A stretch of 33,140 nt of DNA from an uncultured Pelagibacteraceae bacterium (lineage in GTDB: Bacteria > Pseudomonadota > Alphaproteobacteria > Pelagibacterales > Pelagibacteraceae). Within the stretch, counting starts at the first letter, position 1, and every line of letters starts with the position of its first letter. Made by a program: the position numbers and the translations under genes. This document shows positions 1 to 12,844 of this stretch, one piece after another. The notes beneath the pieces were generated by a model that was given only the letters and a program-made list of their open reading frames with translations, ran no database searches and was not told the DNA's origin. Where the stretch lies: NCBI GenBank assembly GCA_902626185.1, contig CACOEA010000007.1:1-33140 (forward strand). Reading direction: 5' to 3'.

Positions 1-5368
<5,368 letters not shown>

Positions 5369-5380
5369 CAATAATAAAAA

Positions 5381-5408
5381 TTTTACTGCAGTGTTAAATG
5401 CAGTAAAA
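5381..5408 (-). terminator. Attenuator-like hairpin between rplL and rpoB
   Basis: A perfect 10-bp inverted repeat (TTTTACTGCA and TGCAGTAAAA) around an 8-base loop lies 18 bases after the rplL stop. Read on the coding strand, the stem is followed at once by TTTTTATTATTG and then the rpoB ATG, so it has the shape of a weak intrinsic terminator. Only three G-C pairs support the stem, so partial read-through is expected. A transcription attenuator and an RNase III site are known at the same junction in E. coli. The structure here is seen directly; its function is inferred. Confidence 0.6.
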
Positions 5409-5426
5409 CTCAGTCTTAAATTTTGT

Positions 5427-5798
5427 TTACTTTAATTCTACTTTAGCACCGGCTGCTTCAAGTTTTTTCTTAAATTCTTCAGCCTCTTTTTTTGCAACAC
5501 CGCCTTTAATCTCTTTTGGTGCTCCCTCAACTAAATCTTTAGCTTCTTTTAATCCTAATCCAGTTATCGCTCTTACCTCTTTAATAACATTAATTTTTTT
5601 GTCTCCAGCTGCTGCTAAGAAAAGTGAAAATTCAGATTTTTCTTCTCCTGCTGGAGCTGCTGCTCCGCCAGGTGCTACTGCAGCTACAGGTGCTGCCGCC
5701 GTAACTCCCCACTTTTCCTCAAGTTGCTTTGAAAGCTCCGCTGCTTCAACTACTGTCAAAGTTGATAATTCTTCTATAATTTTGTTTAAGTCTGCCAT
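5427..5798 (-). CDS. rplL: 50S ribosomal protein L7/L12
   Basis: Stalk protein L7/L12 of the large ribosomal subunit, 123 residues. It forms dimers on L10 and recruits translational GTPases such as EF-Tu, encoded upstream in the same run. The N-terminal dimerisation helices (about residues 1-30) are followed by an Ala/Pro/Gly-rich hinge (about 35-50, [16 protein letters not shown]). The C-terminal factor-binding domain contains [20 protein letters not shown] and ends [15 protein letters not shown] good AGGA ribosome-binding site lies about six bases before the ATG. It follows rplJ closely, and the hairpin lies between it and rpoB. Confidence 0.97.
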   Translation of the reverse strand: MADLNKIIEELSTLTVVEAAELSKQLEEKWGVTAAAPVAAVAPGGAAAPAGEEKSEFSLFLAAAGDKKINVIKEVRAITGLGLKEAKDLVEGAPKEIKGGVAKKEAEEFKKKLEAAGAKVELK

Positions 5799-5813
5799 TT
5801 TGATTCCTATGAA

Positions 5814-6326
5814 TTAATTTTTTAAACTCTTTGCGCGGGCTAAATTAGCTATTTTTGAGCCAGGTGCAAGTAAAATACTAACTAATTTTTGTGCTGGGGA
5901 TGCCAAAATACCCACTATTTTAGCTCTAGCTTCCTCCAACGATGGTAGTGTGGCGATAATAGCCACTTCTTTTTGATCTAAAACCTTGCCATCCATAAAT
6001 CCAGCAACAATTTTTAGCTTATTATGTGACTTTGCAAATTTTGTAAGAATTTTAGCTGTAGAAATAGGATCTGAAGATATTGCTGCAGCTGTTGGTCCAG
6101 TGAAATATTTTTCTAAATCTTTTACAGGAGTTTCTTTTATAGCAATTTTAGTTATTCTATTTTTTGTTATCTTAAAAAGAATTCCTTTTTCTCTTAATTG
6201 CTTCCTCAGATCATCTAACTCATTTACATTTAAACCCTGATATTGTGCTATCATTACAGATTCACATGAAGAAAAGTTTTTTTTCATTTCTTCAACGTAA
6301 TTTTTCTTTGAGTCTTTGCTCATCAT
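5814..6326 (-). CDS. rplJ: 50S ribosomal protein L10
   Basis: L10, 170 residues, is the base of the ribosomal stalk. It binds 23S rRNA and carries the L7/L12 dimers through its C-terminal helix. The N-terminal rRNA-binding part reads YQGLNVNELDDLRKQLRE, followed by FKITKNRITKIAI and the segment FTGPTAAAISSDP. Two ATG codons stand side by side (6326 and 6323); either could be the start and the choice adds only one Met. The gene begins just five bases after the rplA stop. The long untranslated leader that L10 uses for autoregulation in enteric bacteria is therefore absent at this place. Confidence 0.97.
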   Translation of the reverse strand: MMSKDSKKNYVEEMKKNFSSCESVMIAQYQGLNVNELDDLRKQLREKGILFKITKNRITKIAIKETPVKDLEKYFTGPTAAAISSDPISTAKILTKFAKSHNKLKIVAGFMDGKVLDQKEVAIIATLPSLEEARAKIVGILASPAQKLVSILLAPGSKIANLARAKSLKN

Positions 6327-6331
6327 ATTTT

Positions 6332-7018
6332 TTACTTAGCTCCAATTTTGTAAGAAATGCCCATGGTAGAAGTTATAAAAATATTTTTTATAAACTCACC
6401 TTTTATTGTTGCGGGTTTTTCTTTTTTAACGAAATCAATAAATTGATTAAAATTTTCAATTAATTTCTCAGTTGAAAAACTTTTTCTTCCTATTGATGAA
6501 GCCAAGTTTCCATCTTTATCATTTCTAATTTCAGTTAAGCCTGTTTTAATTTCTTTAACTGCTTTAGAGACATCATTAGTGACAGTGCCTAGTTTTGGAT
6601 TGGGCATAAGTCCTTTTGGACCGAGAACTTTACCATGCTTTCCTATCTTGGCCATCATTGGAGGAGTACATATTAATTTTGTGAAATTAAATTTACCTGA
6701 AGATATTTTCTCAATTAAATCATCAGATCCTACCACTTCCGCTCCACTTTTTTTTGCTTCTTCAACTTTTTCTGGCTCACATAGAACTGCAATTTTGTTT
6801 TTTTTGCCTGTACCGTTTGGCAATTTAACAACGGTTCTTAAACTAAAATCTCCACCTTTAGATTGTTTTAAATTAATTTTTAATGAAACATCAATAGACT
6901 CATCGAATTTTGTATTAGAGTTTTTTTTAACTAACTCAATTATATCTTTAATGCCAATCTTTTTATCTTTAATCTTAGTCTCAATTAATTTTTGGTATCT
7001 TTTTGAATAACGTTTCAT
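6332..7018 (-). CDS. rplA: 50S ribosomal protein L1
   Basis: L1, 228 residues, binds 23S rRNA helices 76-78 and forms the mobile stalk near the E site; in many bacteria it also represses its own mRNA. Family segments are clear: the N-terminal [10 protein letters not shown], the middle [20 protein letters not shown] and [10 protein letters not shown], and a C-terminal MGISYKIGA. The ATG overlaps the rplK stop codon in an ATGA arrangement (four bases, 7015-7018), which implies translational coupling with L11. Length matches the family. Confidence 0.97.
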   Translation of the reverse strand: MKRYSKRYQKLIETKIKDKKIGIKDIIELVKKNSNTKFDESIDVSLKINLKQSKGGDFSLRTVVKLPNGTGKKNKIAVLCEPEKVEEAKKSGAEVVGSDDLIEKISSGKFNFTKLICTPPMMAKIGKHGKVLGPKGLMPNPKLGTVTNDVSKAVKEIKTGLTEIRNDKDGNLASSIGRKSFSTEKLIENFNQFIDFVKKEKPATIKGEFIKNIFITSTMGISYKIGAK

Positions 7019-7440
7019 TCCTTTACCTCAATACCCATTGACCTTGCAGAACCACAAATAATCTTAGTAGCCTCTTTGAGATCAAATGCATTTAAATCTT
7101 TCATTTTTTCTTTTGCAATTGACTCTGCTTGTTTCATAGTAATAGAGCCTGCAATCACTCTACCTGGTTCTTTCGAACCGCTCTTAAGTTTAGCTGCTTC
7201 TCTAATAAAATGTGAAGCTGGAGGAGATTTAATAATAAAATCGAACTTTTTATCTTTGTAAACCGTAATTACCACTGGTACAGGTTTACCCATGAAAGCT
7301 TTTGTTTTTTCATTAAATGCTTTACAAAATTCCATAATATTTATTCCTCTTTGTCCTAAAGCTGGACCGACAGGAGGAGCTGGGTTTGCTTGACCACCTT
7401 TTATTTGTAATTTAACGTAACCTGTAATCTCTTTTGCCAT
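7015..7440 (-). CDS. rplK: 50S ribosomal protein L11
   Basis: L11, 141 residues, binds the GTPase-associated centre of 23S rRNA. The N-terminal domain has [20 protein letters not shown] followed by [14 protein letters not shown]. The C-terminal rRNA-binding domain has [15 protein letters not shown] and ends [14 protein letters not shown]. Its ATG follows the nusG stop with no spacer, so no separate leader exists in front of this gene for L1 binding; any such operator would have to lie inside nusG. The overlap with rplA is four bases. Confidence 0.97.
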   Translation of the reverse strand: MAKEITGYVKLQIKGGQANPAPPVGPALGQRGINIMEFCKAFNEKTKAFMGKPVPVVITVYKDKKFDFIIKSPPASHFIREAAKLKSGSKEPGRVIAGSITMKQAESIAKEKMKDLNAFDLKEATKIICGSARSMGIEVKE

Positions 7441-7965
7441 TTAATTTTTCTCCACTTGATTAAACTCTAAATCTACTGGTGTAGCTCTACCAAATATAGA
7501 AACTGAGACTTTAAGTCTAGATTTTTCTTCATCAATTTCTTCAATTAAACCGTTAAAAGAGGCAAATGGTCCATCGCAAACCTTAACTTTTTCTCCAATT
7601 TCAAAACTAATACCACTTTTTTGATTAACAGCGCTCTCTGATACTTGTCCTAGTATACGTTTAATTTCATTATCTGATATAGGAGTGGGTTTATCAGCAG
7701 AGCCTAGAAAGCCACTTACTTTTTGAAGATTTTTAATTAAATGATAAATTTGTTTGGTTAACTCTACCCTGACAAGCACATATCCAGGAAAATATTTTTT
7801 CTCCTTTTTTGTTCGTTTCCCTTTTTTAACCTCAGTAACTTGATGAGTTGGAACTAATATTTCTCCCAATTTATCTTGAAGTTTGTTTTTCTTTAATTCA
7901 TCTTTTATTGAGTCAACAACCTTTTTTTCAAAACCTGAGTATGCTTGAACGATATACCAATTCAT
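7441..7965 (-). CDS. nusG: Transcription termination/antitermination protein NusG
   Basis: NusG, 174 residues, rides on RNA polymerase, lowers pausing, and links polymerase to Rho or to the ribosome. The N-terminal NGN domain begins MNWYIVQAYSGFEKKVVDSI and contains YFPGYVLVRVEL. The C-terminal KOW domain (about residues 120-174) contains GEKVKVCDGPFASFNGLIEE. The gene is complete and of usual length. It starts three bases after the secE stop and directly abuts rplK, the conserved secE-nusG-rplK arrangement. Confidence 0.97.
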   Translation of the reverse strand: MNWYIVQAYSGFEKKVVDSIKDELKKNKLQDKLGEILVPTHQVTEVKKGKRTKKEKKYFPGYVLVRVELTKQIYHLIKNLQKVSGFLGSADKPTPISDNEIKRILGQVSESAVNQKSGISFEIGEKVKVCDGPFASFNGLIEEIDEEKSRLKVSVSIFGRATPVDLEFNQVEKN

Positions 7966-7968
7966 AAC

Positions 7969-8160
7969 TTAGAAGCTAATTGTTAAAACTAAATTTAATA
8001 AAAATCTTAATATTTGATCTAAAAGTAAAAAAAAAATAGCTGCTATTGAGGCTAGTGCGAATACCATTACAGCGCCCATCATTGTATCTTTTTTTGTTGG
8101 CCAAGTTACTCTGAAAGTTTCTTGTTTAACTTCTTGAATAAATTTTAATGGATTTTTCAT
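7969..8160 (-). CDS. secE: Preprotein translocase subunit SecE (short, single membrane segment)
   Basis: SecE stabilises the SecY channel in the inner membrane. The protein is 63 residues from the ATG at 8160 (MKNPLKFIQEVKQE), the short form with one membrane segment. The conserved amphipathic helix with FRVTWPTKKDT (about 16-26) precedes one hydrophobic stretch at about 28-60. The frame stays open upstream to 8205, but that extension (MWVRVPPLL) is just the translated 3' half of tRNA-Trp, so I chose the internal ATG. The gene sits 15 bases after the tRNA-Trp CCA end and is followed by nusG. Confidence 0.92.
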   Translation of the reverse strand: MKNPLKFIQEVKQETFRVTWPTKKDTMMGAVMVFALASIAAIFFLLLDQILRFLLNLVLTISF

Positions 8161-8175
8161 AATTCTTAAATTTTT

Positions 8176-8251
8176 TGGCAGGAGCGGAGGGACTCGAACC
8201 CACAACCTCCGGTTTTGGAGACCGGCGCTCTACCAATTGAACTACGCTCCT
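8176..8251 (-). tRNA. tRNA-Trp (CCA anticodon)
   Basis: A 76-base tRNA read on the minus strand. The acceptor stem AGGAGCG/CGCTCCT, D arm, anticodon loop CTCCAAA with anticodon CCA, and the GGTTCGAGTC T-arm are all visible. The CCA tail is encoded (8176-8178). It begins six bases after the tuf stop and ends 15 bases before secE, so it must be cut out of the tuf-secE transcript. Confidence 0.97.
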
Positions 8252-8257
8252 AAGCGT

Positions 8258-9457
8258 TTATTTAATTATTTTAGTTACTACCCCAGCTCCAACTGTTTTA
8301 CCACCTTCTCTTATAGCGAAATTTAATTTTTCACTCATTGCTATTGGTGTAATCAATTTTACAGTGAATTTACCATCATCACCTGGCATTACCATTTCGG
8401 TGCCTGAGGGCAGAGTCACTTCACCAGTTACATCGGTTGTTCTGAAATAAAATTGAGGTCGATACTTCGTAAAAAAAGGTGTGTGTCTTCCACCTTCCTC
8501 TTTTTTAAGAATGTAAGCTTGGCATTCAAATTCTGTATGAGGAGTAATTGAACCAGGTTTACACAGAACCTGACCTCTTTCTACGTCTGTTCTTTCTACA
8601 CCTCGTAAAAGTGCTCCTATGTTATCGCCAGCCTCACCACTATCTAAAAGTTTTCTAAACATCTCTACACCAGTACAGACTGATTTTTTTGTATCTCTGA
8701 TACCAACTATTTCAATTTCTTCTCCAACTTTTATAACGCCAGACTCAACTCTACCAGTAACAACTGTTCCTCTTCCTGATATAGAGAAGACATCTTCTAC
8801 AGGCATTAAAAATGGTTTGTCTTTAGGTCTGTTTGGCTGAGGAATAGTTTCGTCAACTGCTTTCATTAACTCCATGATAGCATTTTTTCCTGTTGCTTCA
8901 TCTTTTCCTTCAACAGCGTTAAGTGCTGATCCTTTCACGATAGGAATTTTATCTCCAGGAAATTTATAAGATGTTAGTAATTCTCTGATTTCTTCTTCTA
9001 CAAGATCAACTAACTCTTTGTCTTTAACTGTGTCAATCTTATTTAGAAAAACTACAATTGCTGGAACACCAACTTGTCGAGCTAGAAGTATATGCTCTCT
9101 TGTTTGTGGCATTGGTCCGTCTGCAGCATTAACTACAAGAATTGCACCATCCATTTGTGCTGCACCTGTAATCATATTCTTTACATAATCAGCGTGACCA
9201 GGGCAATCAACGTGAGCATAGTGTCTTTTTTCTGTTTCATATTCAACGTGAGCAGTTGAAATTGTTATCCCTCTCTCTTTTTCTTCAGGGGCTTTATCAA
9301 TTTGATCGTATGCAACAAAGTTTGCACTCGATTTACCACCTGCCTCTGATAATACTTTGGTTATTGCAGCAGTTAATGTTGTTTTACCATGATCTACGTG
9401 TCCGATTGTACCGATATTACAATGCGGCTTATTTCGTTGAAACTTTTCTTTTGACAT
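8258..9457 (-). CDS. tuf: Translation elongation factor EF-Tu
   Basis: EF-Tu, 399 residues, is the GTPase that delivers aminoacyl-tRNA to the ribosome. The G1 P-loop GHVDHGKT is at residues 19-26, DCPGH (G3) at 84-88, and NKID (G4) at 139-142. Domain 2 contains [13 protein letters not shown], and domain 3 contains [20 protein letters not shown] and ends [21 protein letters not shown] ribosome-binding site precedes the ATG. It lies between tRNA-Gly (37 bases upstream) and tRNA-Trp (six bases downstream), like the old tRNA-tufB arrangement of enteric bacteria. Only one tuf copy lies in this window. Confidence 0.98.
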   Translation of the reverse strand: MSKEKFQRNKPHCNIGTIGHVDHGKTTLTAAITKVLSEAGGKSSANFVAYDQIDKAPEEKERGITISTAHVEYETEKRHYAHVDCPGHADYVKNMITGAAQMDGAILVVNAADGPMPQTREHILLARQVGVPAIVVFLNKIDTVKDKELVDLVEEEIRELLTSYKFPGDKIPIVKGSALNAVEGKDEATGKNAIMELMKAVDETIPQPNRPKDKPFLMPVEDVFSISGRGTVVTGRVESGVIKVGEEIEIVGIRDTKKSVCTGVEMFRKLLDSGEAGDNIGALLRGVERTDVERGQVLCKPGSITPHTEFECQAYILKKEEGGRHTPFFTKYRPQFYFRTTDVTGEVTLPSGTEMVMPGDDGKFTVKLITPIAMSEKLNFAIREGGKTVGAGVVTKIIK

Positions 9458-9494
9458 TTTATTTTATCCTCACTTTTTATTTTAATTTTTATTT

Positions 9495-9568
9495 TGGAGC
9501 GGGTAAAGGGAATCGAACCCTTACATCCAGCTTGGAAGGCTAGCGTTCTACCATTGAACTACACCCGC
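9495..9568 (-). tRNA. tRNA-Gly (TCC anticodon)
   Basis: A 74-base tRNA on the minus strand. The acceptor stem GCGGGTG is paired, the anticodon loop CTTCCAA carries anticodon TCC, the T-arm is GGTTCGATTCC, and CCA is encoded at the 3' end (9495-9497). It lies between tRNA-Tyr and tuf and is probably processed from the same precursor. Confidence 0.97.
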
Positions 9569-9615
9569 AAAATCCAAACTTATTACGCTCTTAAGTCATT
9601 AAAAACTCATAAATT

Positions 9616-9701
9616 TGGTGGAGGGGGAAAGATTCGAACTTTCGAAGACCGAAGTCAACGGGTTTACAGCCCGCCCCATTTGACCGCTTTGGTACCCCTC
9701 C
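9616..9701 (-). tRNA. tRNA-Tyr (GTA anticodon)
   Basis: An 86-base tRNA on the minus strand with the long variable arm expected of bacterial tRNA-Tyr. The acceptor stem is GGAGGGG/CCCCTCC, the anticodon stem-loop GGGCTGTAAACCC carries anticodon GTA, and CCA is encoded at 9616-9618. It is the first gene after the predicted promoter and heads the tRNA-tuf-secE-nusG-ribosomal run. Confidence 0.97.
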
Positions 9702-9757
9702 TTTAAATTTAACACTAGGGATACCCCCTAACTTAAAAAGTATTTAACAACAAGCGT

Positions 9758-9785
9758 TTTATAAGCATTTGTGTAATAAATGCAA
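9758..9785 (-). promoter_or_regulatory. Predicted promoter for tRNA-Tyr/tRNA-Gly/tuf
   Basis: On the minus strand a -35-like TTGCAT (9780-9785) and a -10-like TATAAA (9758-9763) are separated by 16 bases. The implied start is about 50 bases before tRNA-Tyr. The spacer holds a small inverted repeat (GCATTT...AAATGC), and a 5-bp TAGGG/CCCTA hairpin (9716-9730) falls in the leader. It is the only good match I found in the 137-base gap shared with the divergent rlmB. Confidence 0.5.
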
Positions 9786-9838
9786 TAAATCATTTTTCCT
9801 TGAAATATGCTAATTATTTAAAAAAATGAGATGAAAAT

Positions 9839-10588
9839 ATGAAAAAAACGACATTTTTAATAGTTGGAAAGCATGCAGTAACAGAAGCTCTCAAAAATCC
9901 CTTAAGAAAAGTAGAGCGAGTTTTTCTGACGGAAGATGCGAAAAAAAATTTAAATCGTGAAAATCAGTCACTAAATTTGCTAAAGAATTTAAATGTCTTT
10001 TTTAAATCGAGAAGAGAACTAGACAATTTATGTGGAAGAGATGAAACCTCTCATCAAGGCATAGTGGCTGAGGTTGAACAAATTGAAGAAATTACACTTA
10101 AGGAGTTTGTTTTGGCTAATACTAACAAAAATATTAACCTTATTGCATTGGAGGAGGTTTCAGATCCAAGAAATATTGGCTCAATAATAAGAAGTGCCGT
10201 TGCATTTAATATTGATGGAATAATAGTAAAGGAAAGATCCTTTCCATCAAAGAGTAAGTTACTTTATAAAAGTGCTAGCGGAGGTACTGAGCACATTAAA
10301 ATATTCAAAGTTTCTAATGTAAATACTTCTCTAAAGTTTCTTAAAAGTAAAAATTTTTGGATAAGCGCTTTTGATGTATCTGCTGGAAAAGACTTTACAT
10401 CAAATAACTGGATGGGCAAAAATGTACTTTTATTTGGATCTGAAGGATTTGGTTTGAAGTCAAAAACTTTAACTCATTCAGATTTTCAATTTAAAGTAAA
10501 AATGAATAGTAGTATTGAAAGTTTAAATATTTCAAATACCGTATCAGTTGTTTGTCACCATATTTACCAGTCAATAAAAACAAAATAG
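9839..10588 (+). CDS. rlmB: TrmH-family 23S rRNA 2'-O-ribose methyltransferase (RlmB)
   Basis: A SPOUT-class, SAM-dependent RNA methyltransferase of 249 residues; RlmB methylates the ribose of G2251 in the 23S rRNA P loop. The N-terminal substrate-binding domain starts IVGKHAVTEALKN (8-20) and includes SHQGIVAEV (71-79). The three SPOUT motifs are clear: DPRNIGSIIRSA (109-120), LLFGSEGFGL (197-206), and the knot-forming SIESLNISNTVSV (225-237). It is divergent from the tRNA-tuf run. The TrmH and RlmB subfamilies can be confused, but the N-terminal domain and length favour RlmB. Confidence 0.88.
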   Translation: MKKTTFLIVGKHAVTEALKNPLRKVERVFLTEDAKKNLNRENQSLNLLKNLNVFFKSRRELDNLCGRDETSHQGIVAEVEQIEEITLKEFVLANTNKNINLIALEEVSDPRNIGSIIRSAVAFNIDGIIVKERSFPSKSKLLYKSASGGTEHIKIFKVSNVNTSLKFLKSKNFWISAFDVSAGKDFTSNNWMGKNVLLFGSEGFGLKSKTLTHSDFQFKVKMNSSIESLNISNTVSVVCHHIYQSIKTK

Positions 10589-10638
10589 CGGTTTATTTAT
10601 ATTGAGTTTTGTAATAATTTACCTTAAAAAAATCATCA

Positions 10639-10714
10639 GCCCTCATAGCTCAATTGGTAGAGCAATTGATTTGTAATCAATAGGTTCGCGGTTCGAGTCC
10701 GTGTGAGGGCACCA
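10639..10714 (+). tRNA. tRNA-Thr (TGT anticodon)
   Basis: A 76-base tRNA on the plus strand. The acceptor stem GCCCTCA/TGAGGGC is paired, the D arm is AGCTCAATTGGTAGAGC, the anticodon loop TTTGTAA carries anticodon TGT, the T-arm is GGTTCGAGTCC, and CCA is encoded (10712-10714). It is 50 bases after rlmB and 11 bases before the ATG of the next gene. Confidence 0.97.
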
Positions 10715-10725
10715 TAGAATGATTG

Positions 10726-11943
10726 ATGAAATACTTAAAAATAATCTTATTTAATTTATTTTTAACCTTATATTCGGTTGAAACATTGCTAATTTTTTTT
10801 AACAATAAAAATAATGAATTGAGTTCTGATGATATAAAATTAAAAAAAATTGAAATAGCAAAAAAAGAAAATCTTTCTTACGATTTAAGAGAAAGAAAAG
10901 TAGTTTTTAAGGATCTAAAGGAAAAAAATAAAAATATAAAACCAGTATTTAATTTCGCACCTACTTTTAGATTTTCAAAAGTTTTTAATAATGCTTTAGA
11001 AAAAAATGAACTTATTCCATTTAGAGGGCCTATAAATAGCAAAACTCTTACCTGCGCTGAAGATTTAAATTATAAGTTAGTCACAAATGATAAATATGGA
11101 TTTAAAAATTATAACGAGACATATGATAAAAAGATAAATACTATAATCTTAGGAAATTCGTTTGCAGTCGGGTTGTGTCAGAACAATGACAACGACTTTA
11201 CAGGAAATTTAAATAGACAGGGTATTAACACAATCAATTTAGGCGTCTCTGGATCATCTGCTTTAATTTCTTTAGCAATAATTACTGAATTCGGTAATTA
11301 TTTTTCACCAAAAAATATTGTTTATCTTTATTACGAAGGCAACGATCTTGAGGGACTTGAATGGGAAAAAAATATTCCGTTGCTTATGAATTATTACAAT
11401 GATGAAAATTTTAATAATGATTATTTAAACAGGTATAATGAAATTAACAAATTTTTATATAAAGCTGAGATAGAAAGTTTAAAAGAAATTTATAAAGAAG
11501 GAATAAGATACAAATCTAAGAAATATACTCTTAAAGAGTATTTGGTAGACTTTATTGAATTAAAAAAAACTAAAAAAATTATAAGAGAAAAAATTCTTAA
11601 TAAAAGCAAAAAAAACTTTGATGAAAAATTGTTGATAGAAACTATTATTAAAATTAAAAACAAATCGTTAAAGTATGCGGATAATTTTTTGTTTGTTTAT
11701 ATTCCAGACTCTTCAAGGTATATTAACAATAAACTATCTTTTGATCAAAAAAGAATATTTAGTTACAAAGATAAAATAATTAATGAACTAAAAAAAGAGG
11801 AAATTACTATAATTGATTTGACAGAATTTTTCGATAAAGATAAAAATCCTCGACTTTTTTACCCTTTTGGTTTTAATGGGCACTTTAACAAAAAAGGATA
11901 CAAAGAAATTTCAAAAGTTATTTCTAGAGAATTAAAGCGCTAA
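10726..11943 (+). CDS. Membrane-anchored SGNH-hydrolase-like protein with Asn-substituted motifs
   Basis: A 405-residue protein with an N-terminal hydrophobic segment (about 5-26) that probably anchors it with its body in the periplasm. Its C-terminal half resembles the SGNH/GDSL fold: block I GNSFAVG (143-149, Ser145), NLGVSGSS (171-178), EGND (204-207) and a late GHFNKKGY (His386). Block I has Asn where GDS has Asp, and the residue two before the His is Asn384 rather than the Asp of the usual D-x-H. It could therefore be an altered or inactive esterase or O-acetyl-transfer protein. I start at the ATG (10726); a TTG just upstream is also in frame. It overlaps the 3' end of nadK by four bases. 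Family membership is inferred from motifs; the substrate is unknown. Confidence 0.65.
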   Translation: MKYLKIILFNLFLTLYSVETLLIFFNNKNNELSSDDIKLKKIEIAKKENLSYDLRERKVVFKDLKEKNKNIKPVFNFAPTFRFSKVFNNALEKNELIPFRGPINSKTLTCAEDLNYKLVTNDKYGFKNYNETYDKKINTIILGNSFAVGLCQNNDNDFTGNLNRQGINTINLGVSGSSALISLAIITEFGNYFSPKNIVYLYYEGNDLEGLEWEKNIPLLMNYYNDENFNNDYLNRYNEINKFLYKAEIESLKEIYKEGIRYKSKKYTLKEYLVDFIELKKTKKIIREKILNKSKKNFDEKLLIETIIKIKNKSLKYADNFLFVYIPDSSRYINNKLSFDQKRIFSYKDKIINELKKEEITIIDLTEFFDKDKNPRLFYPFGFNGHFNKKGYKEISKVISRELKR

Positions 11944-12704
11944 ACCTCTTTTTTCAACTTTTCTAACTTAATTTTTTTTTGAAGATCTTTATTTTTATCA
12001 TATAAAAGATTGAACTTTATTTTATTTTTAATTTTTATCTTTATAATTTCAGCATTTCTAACTTCTATATTATCAGCAACCGCACTTATAGGTCTTTTGA
12101 TAAAATTTAGATTTTTTATAATTATTTGAGATCTATCACTTACTATTTTTCCCTTCCATCTCCTAGGCCTAAAAGCACTGATTGGTGCTATAGACAATTT
12201 TTTAGAATTTAAGTCTAAAATAGGCCCGTGGACTGACATATTATAAGCAGTGCTGCCTGCAGGGGTAGAAACTAAAACACCATCTGAAACTAATTTTTTA
12301 ATAATATATTTTGAGCCACTTCGAATTGATATTATTGCAGCTTGTCTACTTTGTCTTAAAATTGAAACTTCGTTTATAGCTAATATTTTTTTTCTTTTCT
12401 TTTTGCTATATACAGTCATCTCTAACGGAGAAATTTTAGCTATTTTAGATTTGTTTAGATTATTTATAATTTTTTTTTCCAAAAATTTGTTCATTAAGAA
12501 TCCATAATTGCCAGAATTAATCCCATAGTATAAGAGAGATGAATTTGTATTTTTTTTTAGAGTTTGAAGCATAAAACCGTCTCCACCTATTACAATAACT
12601 AAATTTGATCTTTTGATTGGATTAAATTTTATCTTTTTTAATAAGATCTTTTTTATCCTTAAAGATTTATTATTTTTATCTGAAATAATTATAGGTTTAC
12701 TCAT
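11940..12704 (-). CDS. nadK: NAD kinase
   Basis: NAD kinase, 254 residues, phosphorylates NAD to NADP in the cytoplasm. The GGDG motif is at 40-43, YGINSGNYGFLMN at 60-72, the conserved NE pair at 111-112, and the glycine-rich TPAGSTAY at 147-154, just after the SDGVLV segment. The length fits the short bacterial form. Its ATG is only five bases after the encoded CCA of tRNA-Leu on the same strand, so the mature mRNA would be nearly leaderless once the tRNA is removed. No Shine-Dalgarno sequence fits in that space. The 3' end overlaps the convergent SGNH-like gene by four bases. Confidence 0.95.
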   Translation of the reverse strand: MSKPIIISDKNNKSLRIKKILLKKIKFNPIKRSNLVIVIGGDGFMLQTLKKNTNSSLLYYGINSGNYGFLMNKFLEKKIINNLNKSKIAKISPLEMTVYSKKKRKKILAINEVSILRQSRQAAIISIRSGSKYIIKKLVSDGVLVSTPAGSTAYNMSVHGPILDLNSKKLSIAPISAFRPRRWKGKIVSDRSQIIIKNLNFIKRPISAVADNIEVRNAEIIKIKIKNKIKFNLLYDKNKDLQKKIKLEKLKKEV

Positions 12705-12709
12705 TTTTT

Positions 12710-12795
12710 TGGTGCCCTCGGCCAGACTCGAACTGGCACTCCCAAAAGGGCAAGGATTTTAAGTCCTTTGTGTCTACCAATTTCACCACGAGGGC
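12710..12795 (-). tRNA. tRNA-Leu (TAA anticodon)
   Basis: An 86-base class II tRNA on the minus strand. The acceptor stem is GCCCTCG/CGAGGGC, the anticodon loop CTTAAAA carries anticodon TAA, a long variable arm lies before the GTTCGAGTC T-loop, and CCA is encoded (12710-12712). It is joined directly to nadK downstream. Confidence 0.96.
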
Positions 12796-12805
12796 TTTAA
12801 TATCT

Positions 12806-12834
12806 TTATTAGTCTAACTTGAGTTAATAAACAA
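12806..12834 (-). promoter_or_regulatory. Predicted promoter for tRNA-Leu and nadK
   Basis: On the minus strand, TTGTTT (12829-12834) and TAATAA (12806-12811) are separated by 17 bases. They sit about 10 bases before tRNA-Leu in the 49-base gap downstream of the SGNH gene. Position and spacing are good; the match to consensus is moderate in a very AT-rich background. Confidence 0.4.
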
Positions 12835-12844
12835 TATATAACTT

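Noticed and set aside
8161-8205. N-terminal extension of secE (MWVRVPPLLPKNLRI)
   Set aside because: It is a translation of the 3' part of tRNA-Trp and its spacer; the family start matches the ATG at 8160.
9256-9706. Plus-strand frames across the tuf start and tRNA-Gly/tRNA-Tyr
   Set aside because: They translate tRNA genes and the antisense of tuf; phrases such as GAGKGNRTLTSS are typical false ORFs over tRNA T-arms.
10639-12795. tRNA-Thr and tRNA-Leu as attachment sites of an integrated element
   Set aside because: No integrase, no direct repeat of a tRNA 3' end, and nadK is a core gene; only a short inverted identity in the acceptor stems was seen.
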